Assembly: GCF_029854215.1 (NCBI RefSeq)
Contig: NZ_CP122961.1
Location: forward strand, 3,472,001-3,536,000
Length of the DNA stretch: 64,000 nt
DNA from: Halomonas alkaliantarctica
GTDB lineage: Bacteria > Pseudomonadota > Gammaproteobacteria > Pseudomonadales > Halomonadaceae
Direction of reading: 5' to 3'
The notes beneath the pieces were generated by a model that saw only the letters and a program-made list of their open reading frames with translations, had not been told where the DNA came from and searched no databases. Positions 32,833 to 41,676 of the stretch are shown here, piece after piece. A program made the translations under genes and the position numbers. How positions within the stretch are numbered: position 1 is the stretch's first letter; the number at the start of each line of letters is the position of its first letter.

Positions 32833-34047
32833 TTAGCACGTTTTAGCGGTGGGTTTGCGGCCCTCTACGCCAGCGAAGAAAAACGGCCGTAGCTTAACGC
32901 CGACCATGTTGCCCGCAAACGCCGCTACCAGCCATACCCAACCGTGGAGGCTGCCAGACGCAATACCGCTGAAATAAGCGCCAATGTTGCAGCCATACGC
33001 TAAGCGAGCGCCATAACCTAGCAAGATGCCACCGATGACCGCGGCCAAGATAGACTTCAGCGGAATCCTAAAGTTAGGCGCAAAGCGCCCCGCCAAGCTG
33101 GCGGCAGCCAGTGCCCCGAGCATAATGCCCACGTTCATGACGGTAGTGATATCACTCCAAACGCTGGCTTCAAGGGCCGCTGTATTGCCAGGAGACTGCC
33201 AATAACCCCACTGGCTGACATCGCCGCCCACCAGCTCAAAGCTTTTAGCCCCCCACAGCGCAAACGCAGAGGTAATTCCCCACGGGCGCCCTGCCAGTGC
33301 CAAGGTGGCAAAGTTCAGCAGCGCTAGCGCGACGGCACCAGCAATCAAAGGCCAAGGCCCCGTCAGCCAACGCTCATAGCCATGCTTATCGACCATGGGC
33401 GCCTGCTCTAACTGACCATGGCGGCGCTTCTCCATCACCCAGGTGAAAGCAGCAATTGCAGCAAACAGCACGAGACTAATCGATATGCCACCACTAACCC
33501 CGGCAACGTTAACCAGCGATACCGGTTGAAAGGCCGGTAAGCTCTGCCACCAGGCAAAATGCGCGGTGCCAATCACCGAGCCGACAATAAAGAACACCAG
33601 AGTAATCAGCATGCGTGCGTTACCACCGCCCGCGGTGAAAAGCGTGCCAGAGGCACAGCCGCCGCCCAACTGCATGCCCACCCCGAACAGGAACGCCCCT
33701 ACCAACACAGAGATACCAATGGGAGCAACGAAGCCGCGCACCTCGGTACCAAACAGGCTACCTGCGCCCAGCGCCGGGAAAAACAGCACCACGGCAATCG
33801 CCAGCATCACCATTTGTGCCCGCAAGCCACGTCCCCGCCTTTCAGTAATAAACACGCGCCAAGCCGAGGTAAAACCAAACGCGGCGTGATACAGCACCAT
33901 GCCAAACAGCCCGCCGACAATCATTAGCAGACCAATGTTGGCGTCAAAGACAACCCCAATAAGCAATGCTCCCAGCACAATCGCCGCTGTGGCTATCATC
34001 GGCACGCGGTAGCTCTGCGGCGACGCAGCAGCAGCCGTTGTAGACAT
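32833..34047 (-). CDS. YeeE/YedE-family (TsuA-like) sulfur-compound transporter
   Basis: This 404-residue membrane protein has about ten helices and two similar halves. Each half carries a conserved cysteine loop: GVGMQLGGGCASGTLFTAGGG (near 135) and LAYGCNIGAYFSGIASGSLHG (near 365). These fit the thiosulfate channel TsuA (YeeE), in which cysteines relay the substrate through the inner membrane. No partner tusA-like gene is adjacent. Substrate thiosulfate or a related sulfur compound is inferred from the family. Confidence 0.9.
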   Translation of the reverse strand: MSTTAAAASPQSYRVPMIATAAIVLGALLIGVVFDANIGLLMIVGGLFGMVLYHAAFGFTSAWRVFITERRGRGLRAQMVMLAIAVVLFFPALGAGSLFGTEVRGFVAPIGISVLVGAFLFGVGMQLGGGCASGTLFTAGGGNARMLITLVFFIVGSVIGTAHFAWWQSLPAFQPVSLVNVAGVSGGISISLVLFAAIAAFTWVMEKRRHGQLEQAPMVDKHGYERWLTGPWPLIAGAVALALLNFATLALAGRPWGITSAFALWGAKSFELVGGDVSQWGYWQSPGNTAALEASVWSDITTVMNVGIMLGALAAASLAGRFAPNFRIPLKSILAAVIGGILLGYGARLAYGCNIGAYFSGIASGSLHGWVWLVAAFAGNMVGVKLRPFFFAGVEGRKPTAKTC

Positions 34048-34189
34048 ACACTCACCTTTTTCAATGCTAAAAGCGCCTGCTAATAAACAGACGCTCTCAG
34101 ACAGTATGGATTAATGGCTATAAGCTTAACGCTGCTCTCATAGAGCGTAAAACTATTTATAAACCGTTTGATATTACGTTTTTATCTAG

Positions 34190-35203
34190 CTATGGCACGT
34201 CTTCCTCACGGGTGACGTAAAGACGATTAATCAATACAAATGCCACGACGGTCAGCGGTGCGGCCAATAGCAAACCCGCTACACCAAATAGGGTACTTGC
34301 CGCAAACAGCGAAAATAATAGCATCGCAGGGGGTAGGCTGACTGCACGCTGCTGTACCAGCGGCTGTAAAATATTGCCCTCTATTTGTTGAATAACCGTA
34401 TATGCAATCAGTACAAACAACGTGGTTTGAGGACTCACGGTGAAGGCAAGCAACAGCGCCGGGATAGCAGCGATAAGAGGCCCTACTAACGGTACAAAAT
34501 CCATTAGCCCTGCAATTAGCCCCAAGGCAATTGGCGCTGGCACCCCTAACAACCACATGCTTACCCCAACTAACAAACCGGTAATCACCATAGCCACCAA
34601 CTGCCCGCCAAGCCAAAAACGCAGCGCCTTGCCGCTCTCATCGAGGGCCTCAGCCAAACGTGGCCGACTTTTAATCGGTGCAAGTAGTAATAACCCACGG
34701 CGATAAACACCGGGCTGGGCAGCAAAATAAACCATGCCGACAATGAGCGCGAAGAAGCTGACAACACTGCCTCCCATCGAGACCACAACCATGCCAACCT
34801 GAGAAATACCGTTTTCTAAAACGCCACCTGCCCGATCAGCGGCATCATTAATCAATGGTGCTAACTGCGTACCTTCAAGCCGCTGCTGTAGCTGTTCCCA
34901 CGCGTCAGGTAACAGAGCCATCAGTGATTCCAGCTCAGAAGACACCTGCGCGCCAAATGCCCAGCTAATTAAGCCCAGCGCCAGGGTTAGCGTAATAATC
35001 ACCGTCGTCAGCGCAAGCCAACTGGGTGCCCCTAGCCGCAAAAGCGGCATCATACACGTTTGCAATATACAGGCGCCCACCACCGCGCCAAAAATCAAGA
35101 TAAGTAGGCCAACCAGCTTCCAAAGTATTAACGCGACGACCGCCAGCGTTAATGCAATCAAAGCACACTCCGTAAACGTCTGATGCCGATACCTTGATCG
35201 CAT
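34190..35203 (-). CDS. AI-2E family transporter (PerM/TqsA-like permease)
   Basis: This 337-residue membrane protein has the family layout: two or three N-terminal helices (20-75), a soluble coiled segment (about 85-140), then five helices. The signature GVPAPIALGLIAGLMDFVPLVGPLIAAIPALLLAF is near residues 225-260, with QQIEGNILQPLVQQRAVSLPP after it. Family members export autoinducer-2 or act as ion antiporters, so the substrate is open. It marks the left edge of the accessory region; from here leftward the genes are housekeeping. Confidence 0.9.
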   Translation of the reverse strand: MRSRYRHQTFTECALIALTLAVVALILWKLVGLLILIFGAVVGACILQTCMMPLLRLGAPSWLALTTVIITLTLALGLISWAFGAQVSSELESLMALLPDAWEQLQQRLEGTQLAPLINDAADRAGGVLENGISQVGMVVVSMGGSVVSFFALIVGMVYFAAQPGVYRRGLLLLAPIKSRPRLAEALDESGKALRFWLGGQLVAMVITGLLVGVSMWLLGVPAPIALGLIAGLMDFVPLVGPLIAAIPALLLAFTVSPQTTLFVLIAYTVIQQIEGNILQPLVQQRAVSLPPAMLLFSLFAASTLFGVAGLLLAAPLTVVAFVLINRLYVTREEDVP

Positions 35204-35390
35204 ACAATATCCCTTTGTAGATGCCTTGATACCGCCAAGCTATTGTCAAAATGAGGAAGATGCTTGACCTGTGAGAGGCACTATAGAACATCAGTTGTGA
35301 TAGCGAGCCAGTTTCGAGGCTGCGATTGGTTTGATCTAAATGAAAATCTTCGCAGGGAACTTTCACATTGCAGCATTTTGTGTTGTGGAA

Positions 35391-35682
35391 GGTATGCACG
35401 CCCTCGAAGGGCACGATGATAGGCGGCTTTCCGTCGCCCGGCGCAAGGGCGATATCGTGACGCTAGCGGTGGAAGCGAGGCGGGCAAGGCTCAAGCAGCA
35501 CCTCCTTAGTGAGAGTAGCTCAGCGGATCGCTCTTCATCGCTATCAGACCATTGGCTATAACTCCCCCTGCTACTGCGATAAAGCCAAATCCTAAGGTTT
35601 TTGCACCAAGTCTGTATATTTGACAAATAGAGTAAAGAGCGAATAGGAGGCGCTCAAGATAACCAAGGTCCAGCTTGTCCAT
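35391..35682 (-). pseudogene. degenerate fragment of the DUF6708-like family
   Basis: The minus strand at 35391-35477 translates to RFHR-stop-RHDIALAPGDGKPPIIVPFEGVHT. This matches RFHRQRREVAFAPGGGKPAIIVPWEDV of the damaged relative at 36838-37699 at most positions, but with an in-frame stop. Just upstream (35506-35682) a 58-codon frame, MDKLDLGYLERLLFALYS..., encodes a hydrophobic piece in another frame that may be the front of the same ancestral gene. This marks the far end of the gene family array. Confidence 0.55.
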
Positions 35683-35710
35683 AACGCCCACCCAACAAAA
35701 CTAATCGTGC

Positions 35711-36283
35711 TTACTGATAAAGGCTTTCCAAATACTCAGCAGATTGTTTAGGTGGTTCGGGTAGCAAAATGCGCCATTCCCCCTCATATTTAGCCAAACT
35801 ATCCTCAAGCGCTTCTTTCTCGCCATTTCCAGTAAGATAATCGTAGTTTATTCTGGCACGGCTTTCGTCCAAAAAAACGACCGACTTAATATCAAGATTT
35901 TCTAAACGCGCTGACTCAATCAGCACCGGTAAAACGCTCACCATAGCGTTATCAAGGCGAGCAGATATCTCAATACCCGTTAACTCATGAGCTTTGTCGT
36001 CTGGGACACCTTCAAAAAACACCTCCACAATTGGGTGCTGTTCACTACGCGGATTGCTCTTTGCCTCAATAAGTACAGGGAGAGTATATTCTTCGTAGTC
36101 ATTCAAATGTTTCGGGTGGACAAACGTAGCTGCCCTATGAAAGTCTGAATTTGAATACGCTTCCAGATATTCGAAAAACAACTCAACCACTTCGTCTTTC
36201 TCGCCCTCATTTTCGGCCACAGCTACCGAAAAGCTAGTCAGCATAACTGTAGAAAGCATAAGATATCTGATGATCTTTATCAT
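35711..36283 (-). CDS. secreted protein of unknown family
   Basis: No family was recognised for this 190-residue protein. It starts with a signal peptide (MIKIIRYLMLSTVMLTSFSVAVA|E, cleavage near residue 23), then an acidic mature domain: EVVELFFEYLEAYSNSDFHRAATFVHPKHL, resembling the opening helices of NTF2-like proteins, and ends with YEGEWRILLPEPPKQSAEYLESLYQ. It is probably periplasmic. Its position in a T6SS effector/immunity region suggests a periplasmic immunity protein or an orphan of one, but nothing proves this. Confidence 0.7.
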   Translation of the reverse strand: MIKIIRYLMLSTVMLTSFSVAVAENEGEKDEVVELFFEYLEAYSNSDFHRAATFVHPKHLNDYEEYTLPVLIEAKSNPRSEQHPIVEVFFEGVPDDKAHELTGIEISARLDNAMVSVLPVLIESARLENLDIKSVVFLDESRARINYDYLTGNGEKEALEDSLAKYEGEWRILLPEPPKQSAEYLESLYQ

Positions 36284-36467
36284 TCTTGAGCCTATCTAAA
36301 TGATTAATTATGGGGTTCCGGATGGTGGAAGCGCCTATGACATTATCCTCGGCTAACAGCTAGGCGCGAGAATACGTCTCAACTGCTTCTTCACAACGTT
36401 AAGGTGACTTGAGCGCTAAGCAGATAGGATTGATTTTGTTCGCCTCGGAGGAAGAGGACACCATCGC

Positions 36468-36806
36468 TCACACCGTTGGAATCACGACCGCCACGACAAC
36501 CCAAATAGGCACTAGGCCCAAGAAACTGCCGATCCCCACCAAAAAAACGGCTAATCCAGCGATAGTGACCCAAGTGCTGCCTTTCCCTGTCACCTTATCG
36601 ACATGTGTAAGATGAGCGACCAAATCGACCTGCTGATCTTCATTGTGTGAGCCTTCATGGTGGCATTGTGGGCAAGTAAACGAATGCCCCTCTTTGAGCG
36701 TGGTGACCTGCTTCCCCTTAGTTGCCCATGAATGGCTACACTGGCCACAGGTCACGATGGCCAGCGCATCAAAAGGCCAACGTTCTTTTTTTCGTCACGT
36801 CGTTCA
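36468..36806 (-). pseudogene. zinc-ribbon membrane protein with a homopolymer frameshift
   Basis: From ATG 36806 the frame reads MNDVTKK and then breaks in a run of seven A (36786-36792). Removing one A would join it to ERWPFDALAIVTCGQCSHSWATKG and the rest. The product would have Cys-x2-Cys pairs (VTCGQC, FTCPQCHH), forming a zinc ribbon, and two hydrophobic segments at the C terminus (WVTIAGLAVFLVGIGSFLG, IWVVVAVVIPTV). As it stands, only a GTG at 36755 could start the 95-residue remainder. It resembles in layout the intact gene at 38468-38917. Confidence 0.55.
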
Positions 36807-36837
36807 TAACGTCATCCTTGTCGTTGACCATTGGTGA

Positions 36838-37699
36838 TTATGCCCGCTCCGCCTTTGCCCGGAACGGAAACGACGGATAGGGAGCTTGTTCGGCAGATGG
36901 GGCCGCTACCCCAAAGCGTTTTTCGATATCGCCCATCTCCACAAACTTTTCGCCACGTTGGTAAGCGGCGCGCAGGTGTTCGCTGAGTTCGTTAACAACT
37001 GCCGACGGCTTGGCCCACTGGGCCAGCGCCCCTGGCAGGCCACCTACGCTGACCATAATGCCAGCACCCGGCAGCGTGCAACCAGGTCGCTGAGGGTCCG
37101 GCGGCAACAGTCCAAAGTTGTAGCCAAAGCCGGTGACTGCCCCAGGCCCCAAGTTGGGATTAAAACCGCATACCGAGACGACATCTTCCCAGGGCACAAT
37201 GATGGCTGGCTTTCCTCCGCCTGGAGCAAAAGCCACCTCACGACGCTGGCGGTGGAAACGAGTGGGGACAGCCTCACGGAACTTAAAGTGGTAGTGGGCT
37301 TTGATTACTAGGGCTAATGTAAGGAATATCGCCCCCCCATAGCCCCATTCCGAGAGTAATGTCGAAGAAGGCCATAAACTCACTGGCAAAAGAGAGTTCT
37401 CCGTTAGAAGTTAGCCAACCGAGTACCAAAGGAGTAAGCACAACAATCCACAGAGAACTAATAAAGGCCCCCCCTAGTACCACTTGCCATGTAAAGGGTG
37501 AAGGGAGACTGCCGCCAAAATCCAGATAAGCATCGTTTACTTCCCCAATCGCCTGGTTAAAATCCAGGGGGGCTGTTCCCGTGGGTAAGGGAGTCGGCGA
37601 CAGGTAAATAACCTTGCCACCTGGGAAGGGCTCGATATCACCGGCCCGGTGGGGCTAGAGGATATCCGGGCGCGGCGAGTCTGGTGTCTTCTGGCTCAT
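36838..37699 (-). pseudogene. DUF6708-like paralogue G, interrupted by a stop and a G7 frameshift
   Basis: The start at 37699 follows AAGGATG and reads MSQKTPDSPRPDIL, then meets TAG. The same frame continues after it (PHRAGDIEPFPGGKVIYLSP..., then membrane segments VVLGGAFISSLWIVVLTPLVLGWL and FFDITLGMGLWGG). At a run of seven G (37332-37338) the frame changes; six or nine G would join it to GAIFLTLALVIKAHYHFKFREAVPTRFHRQ and the C-terminal domain ending at 36838. The break falls in the membrane region next to a G-tract, as in copies C, E and F. The C-terminal half (PGGGKPAIIVPWEDVVSVCGF) is distant from the other copies. Confidence 0.65.
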
Positions 37700-37783
37700 A
37701 ACTGACATCCTTGTCGCGTTAACATGATCATGCTTTGAGCCCCTGCCACCGGTAGGGCGACATCGGGTGCTGCATATATGGGG

Positions 37784-38407
37784 CTAGGTATGGATTGTCT
37801 CGGCGTCTTCCCCACCCTGGTTAAATACCCTATGTAACTTGGCTCGCCCCAGGTAATTGATCATCGGCAATGCCAGCAGGCTCGAAGGGGCAGTGGGTAA
37901 GGCGCCGATAGCGAGGAGTACCATAGCGGGGATGGACCACTTCTTTTGGCCAGGCTTGTAAGCATAAGATATCAATGCGAGTCCTAAGAGGACGGAGGCC
38001 ACACAGCCCAGCAGATAGGGGTAGAGAAATCCGACATTATTGTGAGTGGTATATAGCAACCCACCGCCGGCAACCAAAACAACATAAAGAAGAACACAAG
38101 CTACGCCGGTATCCGGACTGACCTCCTGTTGGTGGATGCCCCGCTCCTTCAGAAAGTCAAACAAAGGGGTTTGGAGCACCCCCGCATGCTTCGTGTGGAC
38201 GATGCCTTCCTTCGCACTCATCCCAAACAGCTGCTTGTTGCTGGCATTTCGAATTTCACCAATACCGGCCTTGCTGGGATCATCGGTCTTTCGTCCATTC
38301 TTTGTTCTGAGTATTAGCTTTAGAGAGTCGTCATGGCTCACTAGCCGGTCATACAGCGATTGGATAAACTCAATGTCAAAAGACTTCTTAAAACTTAATG
38401 GAAACAC
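37784..38407 (-). CDS. membrane protein of unknown family
   Basis: The frame is open from 38437. The GTG at 38407 is preferred as start because AAGGGG lies seven bases upstream, giving MFPLSFKKSFDIEFIQSLYD and 207 residues. The first half is soluble and charged (DSLKLILRTKNGRKTDDPSK, then KQLFGMSAKEGIVHTKHAGV). The second half has about four membrane helices (VACVLLYVVLVAGGGLLY, FLYPYLLGCVASVLLGLALIS, WSIPAMVLLAIGALP, SSLLALPMINYLG). Its place downstream of the T6SS immunity array suggests a related accessory role. No function can be given. Confidence 0.65.
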   Translation of the reverse strand: MFPLSFKKSFDIEFIQSLYDRLVSHDDSLKLILRTKNGRKTDDPSKAGIGEIRNASNKQLFGMSAKEGIVHTKHAGVLQTPLFDFLKERGIHQQEVSPDTGVACVLLYVVLVAGGGLLYTTHNNVGFLYPYLLGCVASVLLGLALISYAYKPGQKKWSIPAMVLLAIGALPTAPSSLLALPMINYLGRAKLHRVFNQGGEDAETIHT

Positions 38408-38467
38408 GCAAACGCCCCTTAAAATGGTGCCGAGCACCTAACTGTCGATTGAATAGATAGCTTTCAG

Positions 38468-38917
38468 TTATGTGGCTGATTTCAGACTTATCGTCAGATC
38501 CGGCTGATTATCGAATAGCATTTTTAGTAAAGAAAAAGCCAACAGCCCGACGGGCATATAAAGCATAAAGCCGATTCCGCCGAATGAGAGGGAGACGATA
38601 AGTCCTACGATGATGTAGGGCACCATAAAGACAAACATTGCCTTTCCGAATTGCTCTTTTTTCTTCATTGTGATCGTTAGACGATCCTTGTCTTCGGTTT
38701 CGATCAATAGATCGCTTTCACAATGCGGGCAAGTGGCCGTATCGGCTTTCAAAAGCCCATTAATCCACTGCGACTCCTCGCAAAAACAAGAGCCACATGC
38801 GGGGCATTCAAAATCAATACTTTCAATTAATGCTTTATCTTGCTTTTCAATAGGTTCTTTTTCATTCACTGCTTTAGCTCTCCTCTGCTGGGTTATTGAT
38901 TCATTACTGTCGAGCAT
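38468..38917 (-). CDS. small zinc-ribbon protein with two membrane helices
   Basis: No named family was recognised. The 149-residue protein has a polar N terminus, then a zinc ribbon with Cys-x2-Cys pairs (FECPACGSCF...ATCPHCESDL, residues 37-70), a basic stretch (TITMKKKEQFGK) and two hydrophobic helices (AMFVFMVPYIIVGLIVSLSF, GIGFMLYMPVGLLAFSLLKML). The topology resembles the broken gene at 36468-36806, so the two are probably distant paralogues of the accessory region. It is likely an inner-membrane protein with a cytoplasmic metal-binding head. Confidence 0.7.
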   Translation of the reverse strand: MLDSNESITQQRRAKAVNEKEPIEKQDKALIESIDFECPACGSCFCEESQWINGLLKADTATCPHCESDLLIETEDKDRLTITMKKKEQFGKAMFVFMVPYIIVGLIVSLSFGGIGFMLYMPVGLLAFSLLKMLFDNQPDLTISLKSAT

Positions 38918-38970
38918 GCTCTCGGCCTGACATGCCTATTACTTCAAGCTGAAAGTGTCGTTTCTTCTAG

Positions 38971-39021
38971 TTAGCCCTTGGCGAAGCTGTAGTGGGTGTG
39001 TTCACCCAGGCTGGTGAGTAT
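38971..39021 (-). pseudogene. 17-codon VgrG relic
   Basis: The minus strand reads ILTSLGEHTHYSFAKG followed by a stop. VgrG at 51192-53273 has VLTSLGERTYHSRAGG at the matching place, about 10 of 16 residues identical. The preceding codons do not continue the similarity. It looks like a scrap of a former vgrG left by recombination. Confidence 0.5.
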
Positions 39022-39097
39022 TTAATTGGGCAGCAGCGCTCTGAAAGGCAGTCGCTGCCTTCCGAAGCGGATAAATGGATGTTTGTCTTATTAGCGC

Positions 39098-40278
39098 TTA
39101 GCGCGGGTTATCGTCGCTCTGCTGCTGATCCGTTGAATCCACTGACGGTGTCGCTTCCGACCGGTCAAGGAATTTACCGGCCTTCCAGGGAAAGTGGCCA
39201 AAGGCATTGACGTTTTCGGGTTCGCCCTTACGGGTTTCGCGGAAGTTGGGCACAGAGAGCTCCATCAGGTCTGAGCGGCCGCCCCAGTGGGTAGCATCCA
39301 CCTCGGCGCGGTGCGCCTCACGCAGCACCTTGAGCTTTTCCTCGCTGCTATTGGCATATAAATCGCGCCAGTAAGTCGCGAGGCGGCCGCGTTTACCCTC
39401 TTCGTCGTAAGCCTTGGTGGTCGGGTCTAGGTGACGGAAGGGTTCTAATTCGGGTACGTCCGGCAGTGGCTGAGAGACATCCATATAGCGCTGCAGCATA
39501 TCCCAGGCGGCGTATAGCTGGGCGATACTGCCATCCACGGCAAAGCTAAATTCCAGTGGGTTATTAGTAAGCGGGTCAGGGCTACGATGAGGGTAGCGGT
39601 GGATTACTTTGAACGAGTGAAACTGTGACCCTTGGGTGCCTACCCGCATTTCGATATAAGCATCGAACTCATAGAAGGGGAAGTCACCTCGAGAGGTCAT
39701 GACCATGCCAGTGCGTCGACAAAAAGCATAATCATCTGACCAATTGCGATTGCCTTTGTAGAATTTTAACTCATACTTTTCCCAAAGCTTAAGAAGAAGA
39801 GTCGCGCCTCCACAAAAGGCCGATACTATGGCAAGAGGAATAAAAGCTTGTAACAAAGTATCGGCCGCAAAGATAAAAAGTATTGTGCAAAATGCCATTA
39901 TTCCCGTGAACATACCCCCCCCCACACACCACCACCCGTTCGAATAAAGCTAAAACCATGGGAGTAGATAACAAAGATAAAGCGTAACAGGCGATAAAGA
40001 ATGCCTATATTTTCATCAACCCGCTTTGACCAGCGCCTCTCATTGATCATGGTGTAGTCATGATAGTCGCCACCGATATATTTATAATCCCGAAACCAGC
40101 TTTCCGAGTATTGATAAGTAGTGGGGTTTACCCCCAGATAACTGCCCCAAGGCAAGCGGGTTTCGAGGATGCACCCGCGCAGCATTTCGTTTTTGGGTGC
40201 ATAGCTCTGATCGGGAATGGCGTCGGCTCGAAAGGCGGTCTCGGCATAATGTTCATGCTGCTGTTCCGTCTGGTTCAT
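39098..40278 (-). pseudogene. DUF6708-like T6SS immunity-type paralogue, copy F (G9 tract, out of frame)
   Basis: The start at 40278 (MNQTEQQHEHYAETAFRADA) follows CAAGGAG. The frame runs about 127 codons to a G9 tract (39915-39923) and then ends after VCSRE. One extra G would place the tract in frame with TIMAFCTILFIFAADT-like membrane sequence and the complete C-terminal domain down to 39098. The length is 1181 nt, two over a multiple of three, as expected for one missing base. The copy is the most divergent of the six and the last of the tandem series. It may be switched off rather than dead. Confidence 0.7.
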
Positions 40279-40384
40279 ACTCCCGCTCCTTGCTTGTTCC
40301 ATACCCGCTTAGGCCACGCTACCGCCAGGGAAGGCCACCCGCGGCCTTCCAGAAGAATGGATTGATGACGACTTATCTTGGCCG
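40279..40384 (-). repeat. inter-copy repeat with hairpin (E/F)
   Basis: This 106-bp spacer is almost identical to the C/D spacer. It contains GGAAGGCC-ACCCGC-GGCCTTCC (40329-40350) and, near its end, the AAGGAG ribosome site of copy F. No T-run follows the hairpin. Confidence 0.8.
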
Positions 40385-41571
40385 TTACTGGTTGTCAGGT
40401 TTGTTCTGCTGGGATGCAGCTTTTGCTTCAGCGCGCTCGACAAAGCGGTCGGTTTTATTGGGGAAGCGGCCGTAGGCGTTCACGTCTTCGGGCTCAGCGG
40501 TGTAGCTGTCGCCATAGCCGGGCACGGATTGGGCCATCAGGTCCGGGCGGCTACCCCAAGGCGCGGCGGCGACAACCTTTCGGTGCTCCTCGCGCCATTG
40601 TTTCAGTTCCTTCTCGCTGGCCTTGGCGTAGAGATCCCGCCAGTAGGTGGCTGAAAGGCCGCGCTTACCCGCCTCATCGAAGGCCTTGGTCGTGGGGTCG
40701 AGGTGACGGAACGGCTCCAACCGAGGGATATCAGGCAGTGGCTGGCTGACATCCATGTAGCGGCCCAGCATGTCCCACATGGCATAGCGCTCGGCGATAC
40801 TGCCGGTATCGGTGGGGAAGGTGAACTCCATCGGCAAGCCACTGTGCTTGTCCTTGCTAAACTGGGGATAGCGATGACGCACCTTGAGGGTGTGACGTTG
40901 ACTGCCCTTCATATCCGCGGCCATCTCGATAAAAGCGTCGAATTCGTAGAAGGGAAAATCCCCCTGAAAGCTTTTGACAAGACCCGAACGACGACAGAAA
41001 GCAACATCATCCGACCAGTTCTGGTTACTCTTGTAGAAACGAATACTATGTTTCTCAAACAGGGTTTTAAATACAGTCGCCACACCACACACACCTACCG
41101 TAATAGCTAGAGGCGTTAGCGCAGCCAAGATAGTATCTGCGGCAAACAAAAACAAAATCGTGCAGACTGCAACTATACTAGTGAAAAACCACCCCCCCCC
41201 TTACCCCCACCCGATGCAATAAAACTAAATCCATGACTAATAACGACAAACCAAAAGCGAAAAAAACGATAGACTAGGCTGATGTCTTCATCGACGAACT
41301 TTGACCAACGCAACTCGTTTATATGATTAAAGTCATGGAAATCATGCTCGCCCATATACTCGTAGTCACGATACCATCCTCCAGAATATTCATATTCAAA
41401 TTCCGATGGATTAATGCCTACATAGTGACCCCAAGGTAGACGGGCGACGTCAAAGTTACTGCCCAATTTCCCCCAAACGCTTTTTTCAGGCGGTGGCGCT
41501 TGGCGGGGAATGGCGTCGGCCCGAAAGGCGGTCTCGGCATAGTGATCTTGTGGCTGTTCCGTCGAACTCAT
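40385..41571 (-). pseudogene. DUF6708-like T6SS immunity-type paralogue, copy E (G9 tract, out of frame)
   Basis: The start at 41571 (MSSTEQPQDHYAETAFRADA) follows CAAGGAG. The first 125 or so codons match copy A almost exactly. A pure run of nine G (41192-41200) then shifts the frame, and translation stops after GGGGFSLV. With ten G it would read KGGGWFFTSIVAVCTILFLFAADT and run through the membrane helices and C-terminal domain to 40385. Total length is 1187 nt, one base short of a multiple of three. There is no other damage, which argues for a recent or reversible change. Confidence 0.75.
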
Positions 41572-41676
41572 ACTACGGCTCCTTGTTTGTTCCATGCCCG
41601 TTTAGCCACACTACCGCCAGGGAAGGCCATCAGCGGCCTTCCAGAAGCAAGTCTTGATAACGCTGTTGTGGTGTCG
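41572..41676 (-). repeat. inter-copy repeat with hairpin (D/E)
   Basis: This 105-bp spacer is nearly identical to the A/B spacer. It contains GGAAGGCC-ATCAGC-GGCCTTCC (41621-41642) and the ribosome site of copy E. Confidence 0.8.

Noticed and set aside
33559..33927. Plus-strand frames inside the YeeE/YedE gene
   Set aside because: They are antisense to conserved transmembrane coding sequence and show no independent support.
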